From JBGQBN01 sp041494805 (GTDB taxonomy: Bacteria > Acidobacteriota > Terriglobia > Terriglobales > Acidobacteriaceae), in contig JBGQBN010000035.1 in the NCBI GenBank assembly GCA_041494805.1, positions 1 through 42,460 on the forward strand: DNA of 42,460 nucleotides. The letters run 5' to 3'. Positions 1 through 8,047 of the stretch are shown piece by piece. The notes below the pieces were generated by a model. The model was not told the origin of the DNA and made no database searches. It was given only the letters and a program-made list of their open reading frames with translations. The translations under genes were made by a program, and so were the position numbers. Within the stretch, counting starts at the first letter, position 1. Each line of letters opens with the position of its first letter.

Positions 1-1
1 C

Positions 2-115
2 CGCATGGATGAAGCCGCGAAGTCGAATCGGGACTGGAACAATGAGGTGGAAAAGAACGCTGTGCTGGATGTGCTGGCTCGGGCGCGGGTGGTGTATGTA
101 CAGATGGCAAAGTGA
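2..115 (+). CDS. C-terminal end of an unidentified protein (partial)
   Basis: The reading frame is open from the window edge to a TGA at 113-115 and encodes 37 residues ending VVYVQMAK. The stretch is polar and looks helical, with alternating charged and Leu/Val residues. The N-terminal part lies outside the window, so no family can be assigned. The codon use looks like that of the neighbours, which supports a real gene end rather than a chance frame. It ends 16 bases before the parS palindrome. Confidence 0.5.
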   Translation, partial: RMDEAAKSNRDWNNEVEKNAVLDVLARARVVYVQMAK

Positions 116-131
116 GGGGGGAATTGTGTAA

Positions 132-147
132 TGTTCCACGTGGAACA
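132..147. other. parS: parS centromere site (ParB binding)
   Basis: A perfect 16-bp palindrome, TGTTCCACGTGGAACA, lies in the spacer between the leading partial gene and ada. It matches the widely conserved bacterial parS consensus (TGTTNCACGTGNAACA). ParB loads on such sites and spreads to organise origin segregation with ParA and SMC. No parA or parB is in the window. parS sites usually cluster in the origin-proximal part of the chromosome, so this end of the window may be near oriC. Confidence 0.9.
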
Positions 148-243
148 CTTTCAAAATAATAGCCTGCAGATATATTTTTGTATCGCGATGATAGCAAGGC
201 GCTTGCGGTTTCGGGGTGTGGTTTTTTCGCACCTCGATTTGCC

Positions 244-273
244 GCGGCAACCCGGCTACACCCGGGCTGCCGC
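244..273. repeat. GC-rich palindrome spanning the ada stop codon
   Basis: Arms GCGGCAACCCGG (244-255) and CCGGGCTGCCGC (262-273) are complementary except for one G-T type mismatch, with a 6-base loop. The TAG stop of ada (256-258) sits in the loop, so the last residues of Ada are encoded by the right arm. A T5 run follows on the plus strand only, which is the wrong side for terminating ada. It resembles a small palindromic repeat placed at a gene end. Confidence 0.5.
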
Positions 274-1362
274 TTTTTCCGTCTCCAGCTGAAGCAGGGC
301 TTTCTTTCGCTCTACGCCCCAGCGATAGCCTCCGAGGTCTCCGTCTTCACGAATCACGCGGTGGCATGGGATGGCTACCGCAACCGGGTTGGTGGCACAT
401 GCACGGGCTACGGCTCGGGTTGCTGTGGGTTGGCCGATTGCCTTGGCGACCTGGCCGTAGGAGCGAGTCGCGCCGAACGGGATCGACTGCAGACATGACC
501 ACACTCGTCTTTGGAACGCGGTGGCTTGAATGTCCAGGGGAAGCGCGGAATGGGGTTTCTGACCGCGCATTTGACGCAGCAGGTCTCGTTTCCAGGATTG
601 CATGGCTGCGTCGTCCCGCCGCCGCAGGGCGAAGGGAAACTCGTGTTTCAGTCCGTGCTCGAGTTCGTCGTCGGAGCCGGCAAACTGGATGGCGCAAATC
701 CCCTGGTTAGTGGCCGCGATCAGCATGCGTCCCAAGGGAGAATCGGTGAAGGTGTAGCGGATGGGGGCGGCGATCGCGCCGCGGCGGTATTTGTCCGGGG
801 TCATGCCGAGTTGCGATGCGGTGCGCTCGTACAGCCGGCTGCTGGAGCTGTAACCGGCGTCATACATGGCACGGGTTACGGAGTGGCCGGCCCGCAGGTT
901 CCGCTTAAGCTGGTTCACGCGGCAGGAATCGGCATAGGCGCGCGGCGTGATGCCGAGAACTCCCTTGAACGTGCGCTGCAAATGGAACGGACTCTGGTGG
1001 AACGCGGACCCGAGACGGGTCAGGGTGATCGGCTCATCCAAGTGTTGCTCGATGTAGCGGCAGACCGCCTTCACGGTTTCCATCTGAGGGTTGCCGCCGG
1101 CGGCGCGGGGCCGGCAACGCAGGCAGGCGCGGTAGCCGGCTTTCTCGGCCTCATCGGGCTTGCGGAAAAAGCTTACGTTCTCGCGCCGTGGGTGCCGGGA
1201 CGGGCACGAAGGCCGGCAGTACACACCCGTCGAGGAAACGGCGAATACGAACTCGCCGTCGCGGGCGGCATCACGGTCGAGGACCGCTTGCCACCACCGG
1301 GTTTCATTGGTTGACGCCATCTCCGTCGCTTCCGTCAGGTTGAGTATCGCACTGGTTGTCAT
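256..1362 (-). CDS. ada: Bifunctional Ada: methylphosphotriester sensor/AraC regulator and O6-alkylguanine-DNA alkyltransferase
   Basis: Repairs alkylated DNA by irreversible methyl transfer to its own cysteines and, once methylated, activates the adaptive response. All three modules are visible. The N-terminal Ada zinc domain has Cys49, 53, 80 and 83, with exactly the spacing of E. coli Cys38/42/69/72. An AraC-type helix-turn-helix region covers about residues 95-190. The C-terminal methyltransferase has the PCHRV motif with acceptor Cys333. The 368-residue length fits a full Ada. The ATG at 1362 has no clear ribosome site; an in-frame ATG at 1320 (MASTNETRWW) is an alternative that keeps all domains. 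It is transcribed divergently from the CBM9-like gene across about 110 bases. Confidence 0.93.
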   Translation of the reverse strand: MTTSAILNLTEATEMASTNETRWWQAVLDRDAARDGEFVFAVSSTGVYCRPSCPSRHPRRENVSFFRKPDEAEKAGYRACLRCRPRAAGGNPQMETVKAVCRYIEQHLDEPITLTRLGSAFHQSPFHLQRTFKGVLGITPRAYADSCRVNQLKRNLRAGHSVTRAMYDAGYSSSSRLYERTASQLGMTPDKYRRGAIAAPIRYTFTDSPLGRMLIAATNQGICAIQFAGSDDELEHGLKHEFPFALRRRDDAAMQSWKRDLLRQMRGQKPHSALPLDIQATAFQRRVWSCLQSIPFGATRSYGQVAKAIGQPTATRAVARACATNPVAVAIPCHRVIREDGDLGGYRWGVERKKALLQLETEKAAARV

Positions 1363-1473
1363 AGTGAAACAAAGGTTACGGCGGCAGGGGGAGCGTGGGC
1401 TATCCGGATCTTGCGGTCAAAGCGATTTTGTCGGTTATGCTGTGCCGGAGGGCTGTCCGGGCAGCGGCTTAAC

Positions 1474-2244
1474 ATGCCAACCAATATCTCATTTGTCTTT
1501 ATCCGAGCGCTTTGGGGAATCTCGGCTACCATACTGTTTTCTCCTCTCCCCATGGTGAGCCAGAGCAATCCGCCGTCGCAGTGCGCCACGTCGGCATCGG
1601 AGGTTGTCGCTGTTTACGTGGCTCATGACATCAAGCTTGACGCCGCGCATCCCGCGGCCGAGTGGCAGAGAGCCCAGCCGGTTGTCTTTTGCTCGGATTG
1701 GCAAGGGAAGAATCCTGATGCGGAACGCGAAACCAAGGTTCGTGTTCTGTGGTCGCCGCAAATACTGTATTTGCGATTTGAATGCCGGTATCGCGACCTC
1801 TATGTGTTCACAGACGCTGAACCCAACGGACGCCGAGACCATCTTTGGGACCGCGATGTGGCGGAGGCGTTTCTGCAACCTGACCCGTCGCGCGAGCGCT
1901 ACTACCGCGAGTTTGAGGTCAGTCCCAATGGAATGTGGATTGATCTCGACATTTCTCCCGGAGGACTCGCGGACCTGAAAAGCGGATTAGAGCAATCGGT
2001 GGTCCTGGATGAGAAGTCGCATGTTTGGGCGGCCGAGATGGCAATTCCCATGAAGGCGCTTACCGTCCATTTTGATCCGAGTGCGGTTTGGCGCGCTAAT
2101 TTCTACCGCGTCGAGGGGACGAAAGAGCCGCGGGCCCACCTGGCTTGGCAAGCTACCGGAACACCCCAACCGAATTTTCATGTGCCGGCCGCATTTGGGA
2201 AGTTGCGGTTCGCGGGTGCAGGCTCATCTAGGGGACAACCTTAA
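1474..2244 (+). CDS. Secreted carbohydrate-binding family 9-like protein
   Basis: The protein has an N-terminal signal-like segment (MPTNISFVFIRALWGI...) followed by a CBM9-like beta-sandwich of about 200 residues. Typical features are a 'VRVLWSPQILYLRFEC' strand, a DHLWDRDVAEAFLQPD segment, YYREFEVSPNG and AEMAIPMKAL. Members are usually extracellular or periplasmic and are annotated as carbohydrate-binding; no catalytic residues are expected. I chose the ATG at 1474 because it starts the signal peptide; the frame is open to 1411. The last 17 bases overlap the end of the convergent GloVer-repeat gene. The ligand is not predictable. Confidence 0.8.
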   Translation: MPTNISFVFIRALWGISATILFSPLPMVSQSNPPSQCATSASEVVAVYVAHDIKLDAAHPAAEWQRAQPVVFCSDWQGKNPDAERETKVRVLWSPQILYLRFECRYRDLYVFTDAEPNGRRDHLWDRDVAEAFLQPDPSRERYYREFEVSPNGMWIDLDISPGGLADLKSGLEQSVVLDEKSHVWAAEMAIPMKALTVHFDPSAVWRANFYRVEGTKEPRAHLAWQATGTPQPNFHVPAAFGKLRFAGAGSSRGQP

Positions 2245-3490
2245 AGACCGTTCCCTTCCCGAGTGCGCCGCCACCGGCGGTTGTGCCGTAGAGCGCACCG
2301 CCTTTGCCGAAGATCAGGCCCGCGCCCGGACCCGATCCGTCGCTGCCGCCGGCAAAGCTGTGGAGGATGGTTTCGGTCCACGAGGCGCCGGGTGCGGCCG
2401 GCGGTGTCAGTTTGAAGACCGTGCCATTACCGGACGCGCCGCCACCGCTGGTCGTGCCATAGAGATTACCTTGCCTGTCAGTGATCACGCCGGCAAGAGG
2501 ATAGGCGCCATCGCGACCGCCAGCGAACTTGTGAATCGGGGTTTCCGTCCACGGGCCGCCTTGCGCAGGCGGCGTCAGTTGGAAGACCGTGCCGGCATTT
2601 GCCCGGCTGCCACCGAACTTTTGCGTGCCGTAGAGTACGCCGTTGGCGGCGAGCAGGTTGCCGGCACTGAGTGGGCCACGGTCACCACCGCCAGTGAAAC
2701 TGTAGAGCACCTTCAACGTCCAGTTGGTTTGGCCCGGGGGTGGCGGCGTCAACTTGAAGACTGTGTCGCCAATGGTCGTGCCGTAGAGCGCGCCCTTCCG
2801 GTCCATGATCAATCCGGCTTCGGGGTCTAACCCGTCGTTGCCGCCGGTGAAACGGTAGAGCACGGTCTCAGTCCAGGCGCCACCCGGTGCTGCAGGCGGC
2901 ATCATTTGGAAGACGGTGCCCAGACCAGACTGCCCGCCGCCAAAAACCGTGGTGCCGTATAGATTGCCCGCGCTGTCGAAAATCATAGGAGCAACGGGAT
3001 ATTCGCCGTCGGGGCTGCCGGAGAAGGTGTGGATCACGGTTTCCGTCCAGGCGCCATCCGGCGCGGCCGGTGGGGTCAGCTGGAAGGCAGTACCATCAAG
3101 AAACGCGCCGCCGCCAAGGGTCGTGCCATAGAGATTGCCCGCCTGGTCCATGACGAGCCCGGCCATGGGACCGGCGCCGTCCTTGTCGGCTTGGAAGTTG
3201 TAGATCACAGTTTCGGTCCAATCACCCGCCGGCGCGCCCGGGGGCGTCAGTTGGAACACGGTGCCACAGCCGCCGGTGCAGGGTCCGGTGCCCCCATCGG
3301 TGGTCGTGCCATAGAGATTTCCCGCCTGGTCGGCGATCAGGCCGGTTGAGGGATTGGTGCCGTCGCTACCGCCTTTGAAGCTGTAGAGCACTTTCTCAGT
3401 GGCAGCCAAGGCGCCGCCCGCGAACAGCAGAATGGCTAGGAGAATGGCCAGTGACTTGGTCACGAGGAGTGAGGACTCGGGGCGTCGCAT
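2228..3490 (-). CDS. Secreted seven-repeat GloVer (YGTT-repeat) protein, likely beta-propeller
   Basis: After a signal peptide (residues 1-30, hydrophobic LAILLAILLFAGGALAA) the protein consists of seven units of about 51-61 residues. Each follows the pattern hydrophobic-Y/H-x-F-x-GG-x-DG-x-x-P-x-(A/S)-G-hydrophobic, then GNLYGTT, GGG, GTVFQLTPP and a closing W-T. Unit 4 is shortened and unit 5 has YGTQ instead of YGTT. This is the TIGR03803 'choice-of-anchor tandem repeat' family, abundant in Acidobacteria. Seven units suggest a seven-bladed propeller (inference). No C-terminal sorting domain is present: the protein ends at the seventh GTVFKVVP. Function unknown, probably cell-surface or extracellular. 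Confidence 0.85.
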   Translation of the reverse strand: MRRPESSLLVTKSLAILLAILLFAGGALAATEKVLYSFKGGSDGTNPSTGLIADQAGNLYGTTTDGGTGPCTGGCGTVFQLTPPGAPAGDWTETVIYNFQADKDGAGPMAGLVMDQAGNLYGTTLGGGAFLDGTAFQLTPPAAPDGAWTETVIHTFSGSPDGEYPVAPMIFDSAGNLYGTTVFGGGQSGLGTVFQMMPPAAPGGAWTETVLYRFTGGNDGLDPEAGLIMDRKGALYGTTIGDTVFKLTPPPPGQTNWTLKVLYSFTGGGDRGPLSAGNLLAANGVLYGTQKFGGSRANAGTVFQLTPPAQGGPWTETPIHKFAGGRDGAYPLAGVITDRQGNLYGTTSGGGASGNGTVFKLTPPAAPGASWTETILHSFAGGSDGSGPGAGLIFGKGGALYGTTAGGGALGKGTVFKVVP

Positions 3491-3660
3491 ACGGATTGTC
3501 TCCTATCGAACTTTGGATCTTCGCCTCTCTTTGGATCCTTGACTTCTGGGCAATGCTGCGGAAGGGGCACGCAGTCTGGCTTTGGGCAAGCCGGCGGTAT
3601 TCTACACCCATTTTGCTTTCCTGACGGTTTCCCAGCACGGAAATCAAGTACCCTGGGGCG

Positions 3661-3707
3661 GTTGCCGCGTACGTGCCGCCTACGTTGCCGCCTACGTTGC
3701 CGCGAAC
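3661..3707. repeat. 12-bp tandem repeat (GTTGCCGCCTAC)
   Basis: Four near-identical units of 11-12 bases (GTTGCCGCGTAC, GTGCCGCCTAC, GTTGCCGCCTAC, GTTGCCGCGAAC) lie in the spacer between the divergent GloVer gene and the secreted protein at 3763. No coding role is seen. It is one of several low-complexity word arrays in the spacers of this window. Confidence 0.75.
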
Positions 3708-3762
3708 TATGTCTGCAGCGTAGAGTGCTTGCTGTGGGATTCGCTTTCGTGGAGGAATAGTC

Positions 3763-4275
3763 ATGAAGCAAAGTGTCAGGGTATGCGTCGCCGTCTTCCA
3801 GTTTTGTTTATTTTCTTCCCTTCTCCTTACAGCGCAGCAGTCAAAACCAGGTGTAGTCGGGGCTGACGAGCTCAAGAAGGTGGTGCCGGCCGCCTGTTTT
3901 TTCCGGGGCCAACCCGCTCCCGTGCAACTACGAAATTCTGTGGGATTTCGCGGGGCTGACGGCAAGCTGGTTCTGGCCGGATTGGTGGACACTTCAGGGT
4001 ACGCGGCTGATCTTGCGGCGAAGTATCAGGGGTTCCTGATCACCGAAGTGAAGCTCGATGTCGGGGGAGCGGCCCTGGCGCCGGGCCAGTATGGTTTCGG
4101 TTTCAACAAGGACGGCAAGTTCGTGGTCATGGACGTGGGCGCTAATGAATTGCTCAGCGTGGCGACACAAGCCGATGACAAGGTGGCGCATCCGGTTCCG
4201 TTGAAGATGGTGGAGGAGGGCGGAGCGTACAAGCTGTATGCGGGGAAAAAGTGGGTTAGCCTAAAGGCAGAGTAG
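3763..4275 (+). CDS. Small secreted protein of unknown function
   Basis: A 170-residue protein with a clear signal peptide (MKQSVRVCVAVFQFCLFSSL, then LLTAQQ) and a compact domain rich in Gly and Val. The phrases APGQYGFGFNKDGKFVVMDV and AYKLYAGKKWVSLKAE suggest a beta-rich fold. The start is supported by GGAGGAA about 5 bases upstream of ATG. I do not recognise a named family; it resembles conserved acidobacterial exported proteins. The convergent neighbour at 4302 lies only 26 bases away. Confidence 0.7.
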   Translation: MKQSVRVCVAVFQFCLFSSLLLTAQQSKPGVVGADELKKVVPAACFFRGQPAPVQLRNSVGFRGADGKLVLAGLVDTSGYAADLAAKYQGFLITEVKLDVGGAALAPGQYGFGFNKDGKFVVMDVGANELLSVATQADDKVAHPVPLKMVEEGGAYKLYAGKKWVSLKAE

Positions 4276-4301
4276 GCCTTAAGAGCTTCTGACACCGACT
4301 C

Positions 4302-4970
4302 CTAGTGCGAGAGAGGCTTCAGCGAACCGAGGACCAGGGAGATGCCAGCCCGTTTCCGCAGCTCGGCGAGCACGGCCTGGGCGGCATTCTGGTAAGTCTT
4401 GTTGGGATCAGACGGGTCGGCCCAGACCGCGTCGTAGATGACTTGCGCGGCTTCTTTCGTATCCATGTGCAGCGCGGCTTCGAGCACATCCACGCGCTGC
4501 TGCAGATGATCGAAGCAGCCTTGGCAGACCGCCGCTGGTTCGAAAGCGCCCTGGTGATTCTCTTCCCGGGTGCAGCGAAAACTTGCGGCCGCATTGATCT
4601 GCATGTGGGAGGCGTAGACTTGCGCCTTGAACTCGCGTAGGAAACGCTCGCGTTCTGCTTCGAGAGCGGCGTCATCCGGCGCCACACCGGCATCATCGGG
4701 CACTGGCCCACTGGAGACCTGAGCAATGGATGCCACGAGGGCCGTGGGTGAAACGCGTTCCGTGTTTTTGCAGACCGGACACGCCGTCAGATCAGCCGCG
4801 TAGTAGGTCTTGCATTTTGCACAAGGCATACCATAGCCCACTCGCTTGGGGCCAATCTGGGGCGCTGCCGCGGGACTTCCACCCATGGTCTGTGTGGTCT
4901 GCACGCTCGGCTGGAGAGCGGCTCCAGCGATTGTTTTCGGATTTTCAGCCTGTGATGGTGTCGAGTTCAT
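4302..4970 (-). CDS. Zinc-ribbon protein of unknown function
   Basis: The 222-residue protein has a disordered, Pro/Gln/Thr-rich N-terminus and a zinc ribbon (MPCAKCKTYYAADLTACPVC; CxxC-x11-CxxC). The C-terminal half is charged and helical with further Cys/His (SFRCTREENHQG, AAVCQGCFDHLQQ) that may form a second metal site. The start at 4970 is chosen because AGGGAG lies 8 bases upstream; the frame is open to 5057 but without a ribosome site. No signal peptide, so probably cytoplasmic. Function cannot be assigned. Confidence 0.65.
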   Translation of the reverse strand: MNSTPSQAENPKTIAGAALQPSVQTTQTMGGSPAAAPQIGPKRVGYGMPCAKCKTYYAADLTACPVCKNTERVSPTALVASIAQVSSGPVPDDAGVAPDDAALEAERERFLREFKAQVYASHMQINAAASFRCTREENHQGAFEPAAVCQGCFDHLQQRVDVLEAALHMDTKEAAQVIYDAVWADPSDPNKTYQNAAQAVLAELRKRAGISLVLGSLKPLSH

Positions 4971-5115
4971 GGGTGCCACTCCCTGGGATTTGCCGGACCG
5001 CAAAAAACCTGTCCTGAGGGCCATTCTAGAGCTGTGGGTCCCATCTGCCGACAGCACGACAGTTCATGGTGCGAACGTCCGATGGTACATAGGCATCCGT
5101 GACGACGGTTTGACG

Positions 5116-5150
5116 ACTTCAGGCTTAGCAACTTCAGGCTTAGCAACTTC
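5116..5150. repeat. 15-bp tandem repeat (ACTTCAGGCTTAGCA)
   Basis: Two exact copies at 5116-5130 and 5131-5145, followed by a partial third, lie between the zinc-ribbon gene and the TPR gene. The unit resembles the 'CAGGCTTCAGG' word seen at 22484 and 27682. Confidence 0.7.
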
Positions 5151-5171
5151 AAACTGAGGCGAGGCAGCAGT

Positions 5172-6629
5172 TCAGCGTTCGTTCGTCGCCTTCATCAGCT
5201 TCTGCAGCTCTTCTTTACGGGCGCGGTACAGCTCCTGCCCGGGATCCAGGTGAGCGGCGATTTCGAGCTCAGCCAACGCGTCATCGTTGCGGTTCATGCT
5301 CATCAGGCAGGCGGCAAGATAGTAATGGTTGTAGGCCGTGGGTTGCAGGCGCACGGTCTGGCGGAATTCGGTTAGTGCAGCTTCGAAATCCTGCTGGTTG
5401 AAGAGCGCGGTTGCCAGGTAGTGATGGGCCAGAGGCGAATCTGGTCCGAGAGCAACCGCGGTGCGCAGCTCCCGCAAGGCTTCTGGTTGTTGGTGCGCCA
5501 GCAGCAGGGCTTGTCCCAGAACGCGGTGTTCTGTGGCGCCGGTGGGATTCTGCAGAATGGCAAGCCTGAGTTCAGGGATGGCGGCCTCGTAATCCTGCTT
5601 GGCCATCAGCGCCTTGGCCAGGCAACTATGTCCACCTTGCCAGCCGGGATTCATGCGGAAGAGTTCGCGGAATTCCGCGATGGCGGCTTCATAGTCGCCT
5701 TTGTCGCAATAAGTGCCGCCCAGATTATTCTGAATCGAGGGTTCGTCCGGGGCCAAACGCTTGGCCGCGGCGTATTCGGCTATGGCCTCATCGAACCTCT
5801 TCATCTCGTGCAAGACCTGTCCCAGGTTGTTGTGGGCCGCCCAGAACCGCGGCTGCAGCGTGATGGCTTTACGATAAGCCGCCACCGCGGCGTCCGGATC
5901 GCCCTTGTCGCGCAGGGTGATTCCCATGTCGTAGTAGGCGTCGGCGCTGTCGGGTTGACGAGCGAGCGATTCGTGGAAGGCATGCAGGGCTGCGTCGTAT
6001 TGTCCGTTGACGGACAGGCCGAGTCCCAGAAAGCGATAGGCCTCGGCGTGCCGCGGGTCCAAGCTCAGCGCGGTGCGGGCTTCGGCGATGGCGTTGTCTC
6101 CATCTTCGGAGTGAACGAACAGATAGGCCAACCGGCTATGAGTGTCGGCGAAACCGGGCATCAGCCGGGCTGATTCGGTGAATTCATCGAAGGCGTCGTC
6201 CCACTCTTCCTGCTGCTGCAGGATGTAGCCAAGAGTGAAATGCAGGGACGCGTTTTCCGGATCCGAGGTCACCAGCTTGCGCCAGGCGCGCTCGGCTTCC
6301 TGGTAGCGCTTCTGATGAACCAGTTCACCGGCCTGCACCAGCGAGGTGGGGCAACTCGCACTGGCCGCGCCAGCAAGAGACGGGTGCATCATCCGCAGGC
6401 GGTTGAGGAGTCCCGGCTGCGCCCCTACCGCCAACAGAGCACTGGCGGCTTTGTCACTGGTGAAAGCGATGCCGCGTTCCTGCACCAACCGGGTGAGCCG
6501 CTGATGGGAAATCCCACCGGCAATCCACGCCAGGAGCTGAGTGCAGTCGACTGGCCGGGGTTGGTTGCGTTGCCCGCGAGCAGGAACTGTGAAGAGAAGA
6601 AGAAATAGGAAGGCAACGCCTTTACGCAC
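5172..6629 (-). CDS. Secreted tetratricopeptide-repeat protein
   Basis: A hydrophobic signal segment (GVAFLFLLLFTVPARG) is followed by an N-terminal module (DCTQLLAWIAGGISHQRLTR) common to acidobacterial TPR proteins. About ten consecutive 34-residue TPR units follow, from residue 110 to the end; the W/L-G-Y/F-A-P pattern and DP/NP turns are visible throughout. TPR arrays bind partner proteins; likely location is periplasm or envelope. Two adjacent GTG codons can start the gene. I prefer the second (6629) because AAGGAG lies 5 bases upstream, against 2 bases for the first (6632). No enzymatic domain is present. Confidence 0.85.
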   Translation of the reverse strand: MRKGVAFLFLLLFTVPARGQRNQPRPVDCTQLLAWIAGGISHQRLTRLVQERGIAFTSDKAASALLAVGAQPGLLNRLRMMHPSLAGAASASCPTSLVQAGELVHQKRYQEAERAWRKLVTSDPENASLHFTLGYILQQQEEWDDAFDEFTESARLMPGFADTHSRLAYLFVHSEDGDNAIAEARTALSLDPRHAEAYRFLGLGLSVNGQYDAALHAFHESLARQPDSADAYYDMGITLRDKGDPDAAVAAYRKAITLQPRFWAAHNNLGQVLHEMKRFDEAIAEYAAAKRLAPDEPSIQNNLGGTYCDKGDYEAAIAEFRELFRMNPGWQGGHSCLAKALMAKQDYEAAIPELRLAILQNPTGATEHRVLGQALLLAHQQPEALRELRTAVALGPDSPLAHHYLATALFNQQDFEAALTEFRQTVRLQPTAYNHYYLAACLMSMNRNDDALAELEIAAHLDPGQELYRARKEELQKLMKATNER

Positions 6630-6819
6630 CACAACTCCTTAGCCGGCCGGATTCGAGTCCGGTGCACACTCCGGGCGACCTTGCTCTCGCAAACATAGAC
6701 CGGCGTAGTAAACGCGGGTAGGTCACGGAAGTAATGGGCTGTGGCGGCTGAAACTGATTGAGGGGAGAAGTTTTTAGTTAAGGGCGAGAAATGACTCAAG
6801 GCTCCCAGGGAGACCTGCC

Positions 6820-6848
6820 TTCATTCGGCAATCTTTCATTCGGCAATC
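6820..6848. repeat. Direct duplication at the egtD stop codon
   Basis: TTCATTCGGCAATC occurs twice with a 15-base period (6820-6833 and 6835-6848). On the minus strand the upstream copy encodes the last residues IAE and the TGA of egtD; the second copy repeats the same reading and stop immediately downstream. It looks like a small tandem duplication of the gene's end. Confidence 0.7.
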
Positions 6849-7837
6849 CAGAGATTCTCGGCGAACGGCCATTCTTCATCGATCCACTGGGCCTCGCAGC
6901 GAAAACCCGTGCCCCGGGCAAGTTGGAATAGTGCGTCGAGGGAATATTTGTGGCAGGTTTCAGTCCAAATGGTTTCGTCTTCCAGAAACGTGACCGACAG
7001 GTTCGCTTTGGGGATGGTCACGGTCTGCTTTCGCCGGGATCGAATATGCATTTCAATACTGTGCGATTCGGTATTGAAACGGGCATTGTGCTCGAAGCTC
7101 TGCAAGACAAAATCTGCATCGAGCTCACGATTGATTCGGGCCAGCAGATTCAAATTGAACGCGGCGGTAACTCCCAGTGGGTCGTCATAAGCCGCAAGCA
7201 GTTGAGGGACAGGTTTCTCAAGGTCGGTGGACACCAGCAGCGAATCGCCCGCCCGCAAGATGCGGCGGACTTCCCGCAGGAACTTCGCGTCGGCTGGGCG
7301 GTCAAAGTTTCCAATGGTGCTGCCCAGGAACAGCACCAGGAGGTGCTCTCCGTCCCGGCGCCGGGCAGCGACTTCCAACAGACCGTCGAGGTACTCGCGC
7401 TCGAAACCGACGATGCTGATCGATTCCAGATCACCCAGTTCACGCTCGCACATGACGAGCGCGCTGCGTGAGATTTCGATGGGGCAATACGACGTGGGTT
7501 GACGGCGGCACAAAGCTTCCAGTATCCAGCGCGTCTTCTTACCGCTTCCACTGCCGAGTTCAGCCACTACCACGGGCATGGGAAGCCGCTCGACGATGTC
7601 GGAGGCGTGGCGCCGCAGAAGCCGCTGGCCGGCGCGGGTCAGGCCGTATTCCGGAAGGGCGCTGATGACTTCGAACAGCGCCGATCCAACTTCGTCATAT
7701 AGATATTTGGAGGGTAGTTCCTTCTGCCCGGGCTGCGTAAGCCCGGTACGCACATCGGCGGTGAATTGATAGACGGGATCCGGGGTGACGGCGCGTACCA
7801 GCATAAAATTACGCTTGTTCTTCATAGGATTGTTCAC
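6836..7837 (-). CDS. egtD: EgtD-type L-histidine N-alpha-methyltransferase
   Basis: Predicted to trimethylate histidine to hercynine with S-adenosylmethionine, the first step of ergothioneine synthesis. The 333-residue length matches the histidine-specific methyltransferase family. Visible motifs are the N-terminal LPSKYLYDEVGSALFEVISA, the SAM loop VVAELGSGSGKKTR, LFLGSTIGNFDRP, and the C-terminal FLEDETIWTETCHKYS. No egtB sulfoxide synthase or other ergothioneine gene lies in the window. The first codon is GTG (7837); an ATG four codons on (7825) is an equally possible start. The gene stands alone between the TPR gene and tRNA-Val. Confidence 0.85.
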   Translation of the reverse strand: MNNPMKNKRNFMLVRAVTPDPVYQFTADVRTGLTQPGQKELPSKYLYDEVGSALFEVISALPEYGLTRAGQRLLRRHASDIVERLPMPVVVAELGSGSGKKTRWILEALCRRQPTSYCPIEISRSALVMCERELGDLESISIVGFEREYLDGLLEVAARRRDGEHLLVLFLGSTIGNFDRPADAKFLREVRRILRAGDSLLVSTDLEKPVPQLLAAYDDPLGVTAAFNLNLLARINRELDADFVLQSFEHNARFNTESHSIEMHIRSRRKQTVTIPKANLSVTFLEDETIWTETCHKYSLDALFQLARGTGFRCEAQWIDEEWPFAENLWIAE

Positions 7838-7868
7838 CCCAGCGAGATCCTTAAAAGAGCAAAAAATA

Positions 7869-7945
7869 TGGTAGGCACGTGGGGACTCGAACCCCAGACC
7901 TCTACCGTGTCAAGGTAGCGCTCTAACCAACTGAGCTACGCGCCT
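7869..7945 (-). tRNA. tRNA-Val (anticodon GAC)
   Basis: On the minus strand a full cloverleaf of 77 nt is present. The acceptor arms AGGCGCG and CGTGCCT pair with one G-U. The D arm contains GCTCAGTTGGTTAGAGC and the anticodon stem CTACC/GGTAG encloses TTGACAC, giving anticodon GAC. The T arm is TGGGG-TTCGAGT-CCCCA. The 3' CCA is encoded. A run of six T follows and may help termination. Confidence 0.96.
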
Positions 7946-8047
7946 ACTGGTGGCCTAATTGTACCGGGGGTGTCGCGCCCCGGCAATGTTGGTTCAACTG
8001 TCAGCTTACAGTTGCAAAGTGCCATCCTCGCGGCGACAATCGCTTCT

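Noticed and set aside
511..1314. 267-codon plus-strand frame
   Set aside because: Antisense to ada, which has complete motifs. The translated sequence has no family resemblance.
2072..2830. Long plus-strand frame antisense to the GloVer repeats
   Set aside because: It is a shadow of the periodic codon pattern of the repeat protein, with no independent signals.
6645..6675. T-arm-like sequence (CCGGATTCGAGTCCGG) suggesting a tRNA
   Set aside because: No acceptor, D or anticodon arms can be fitted on either side, and no CCA end follows. It is only a short palindrome.
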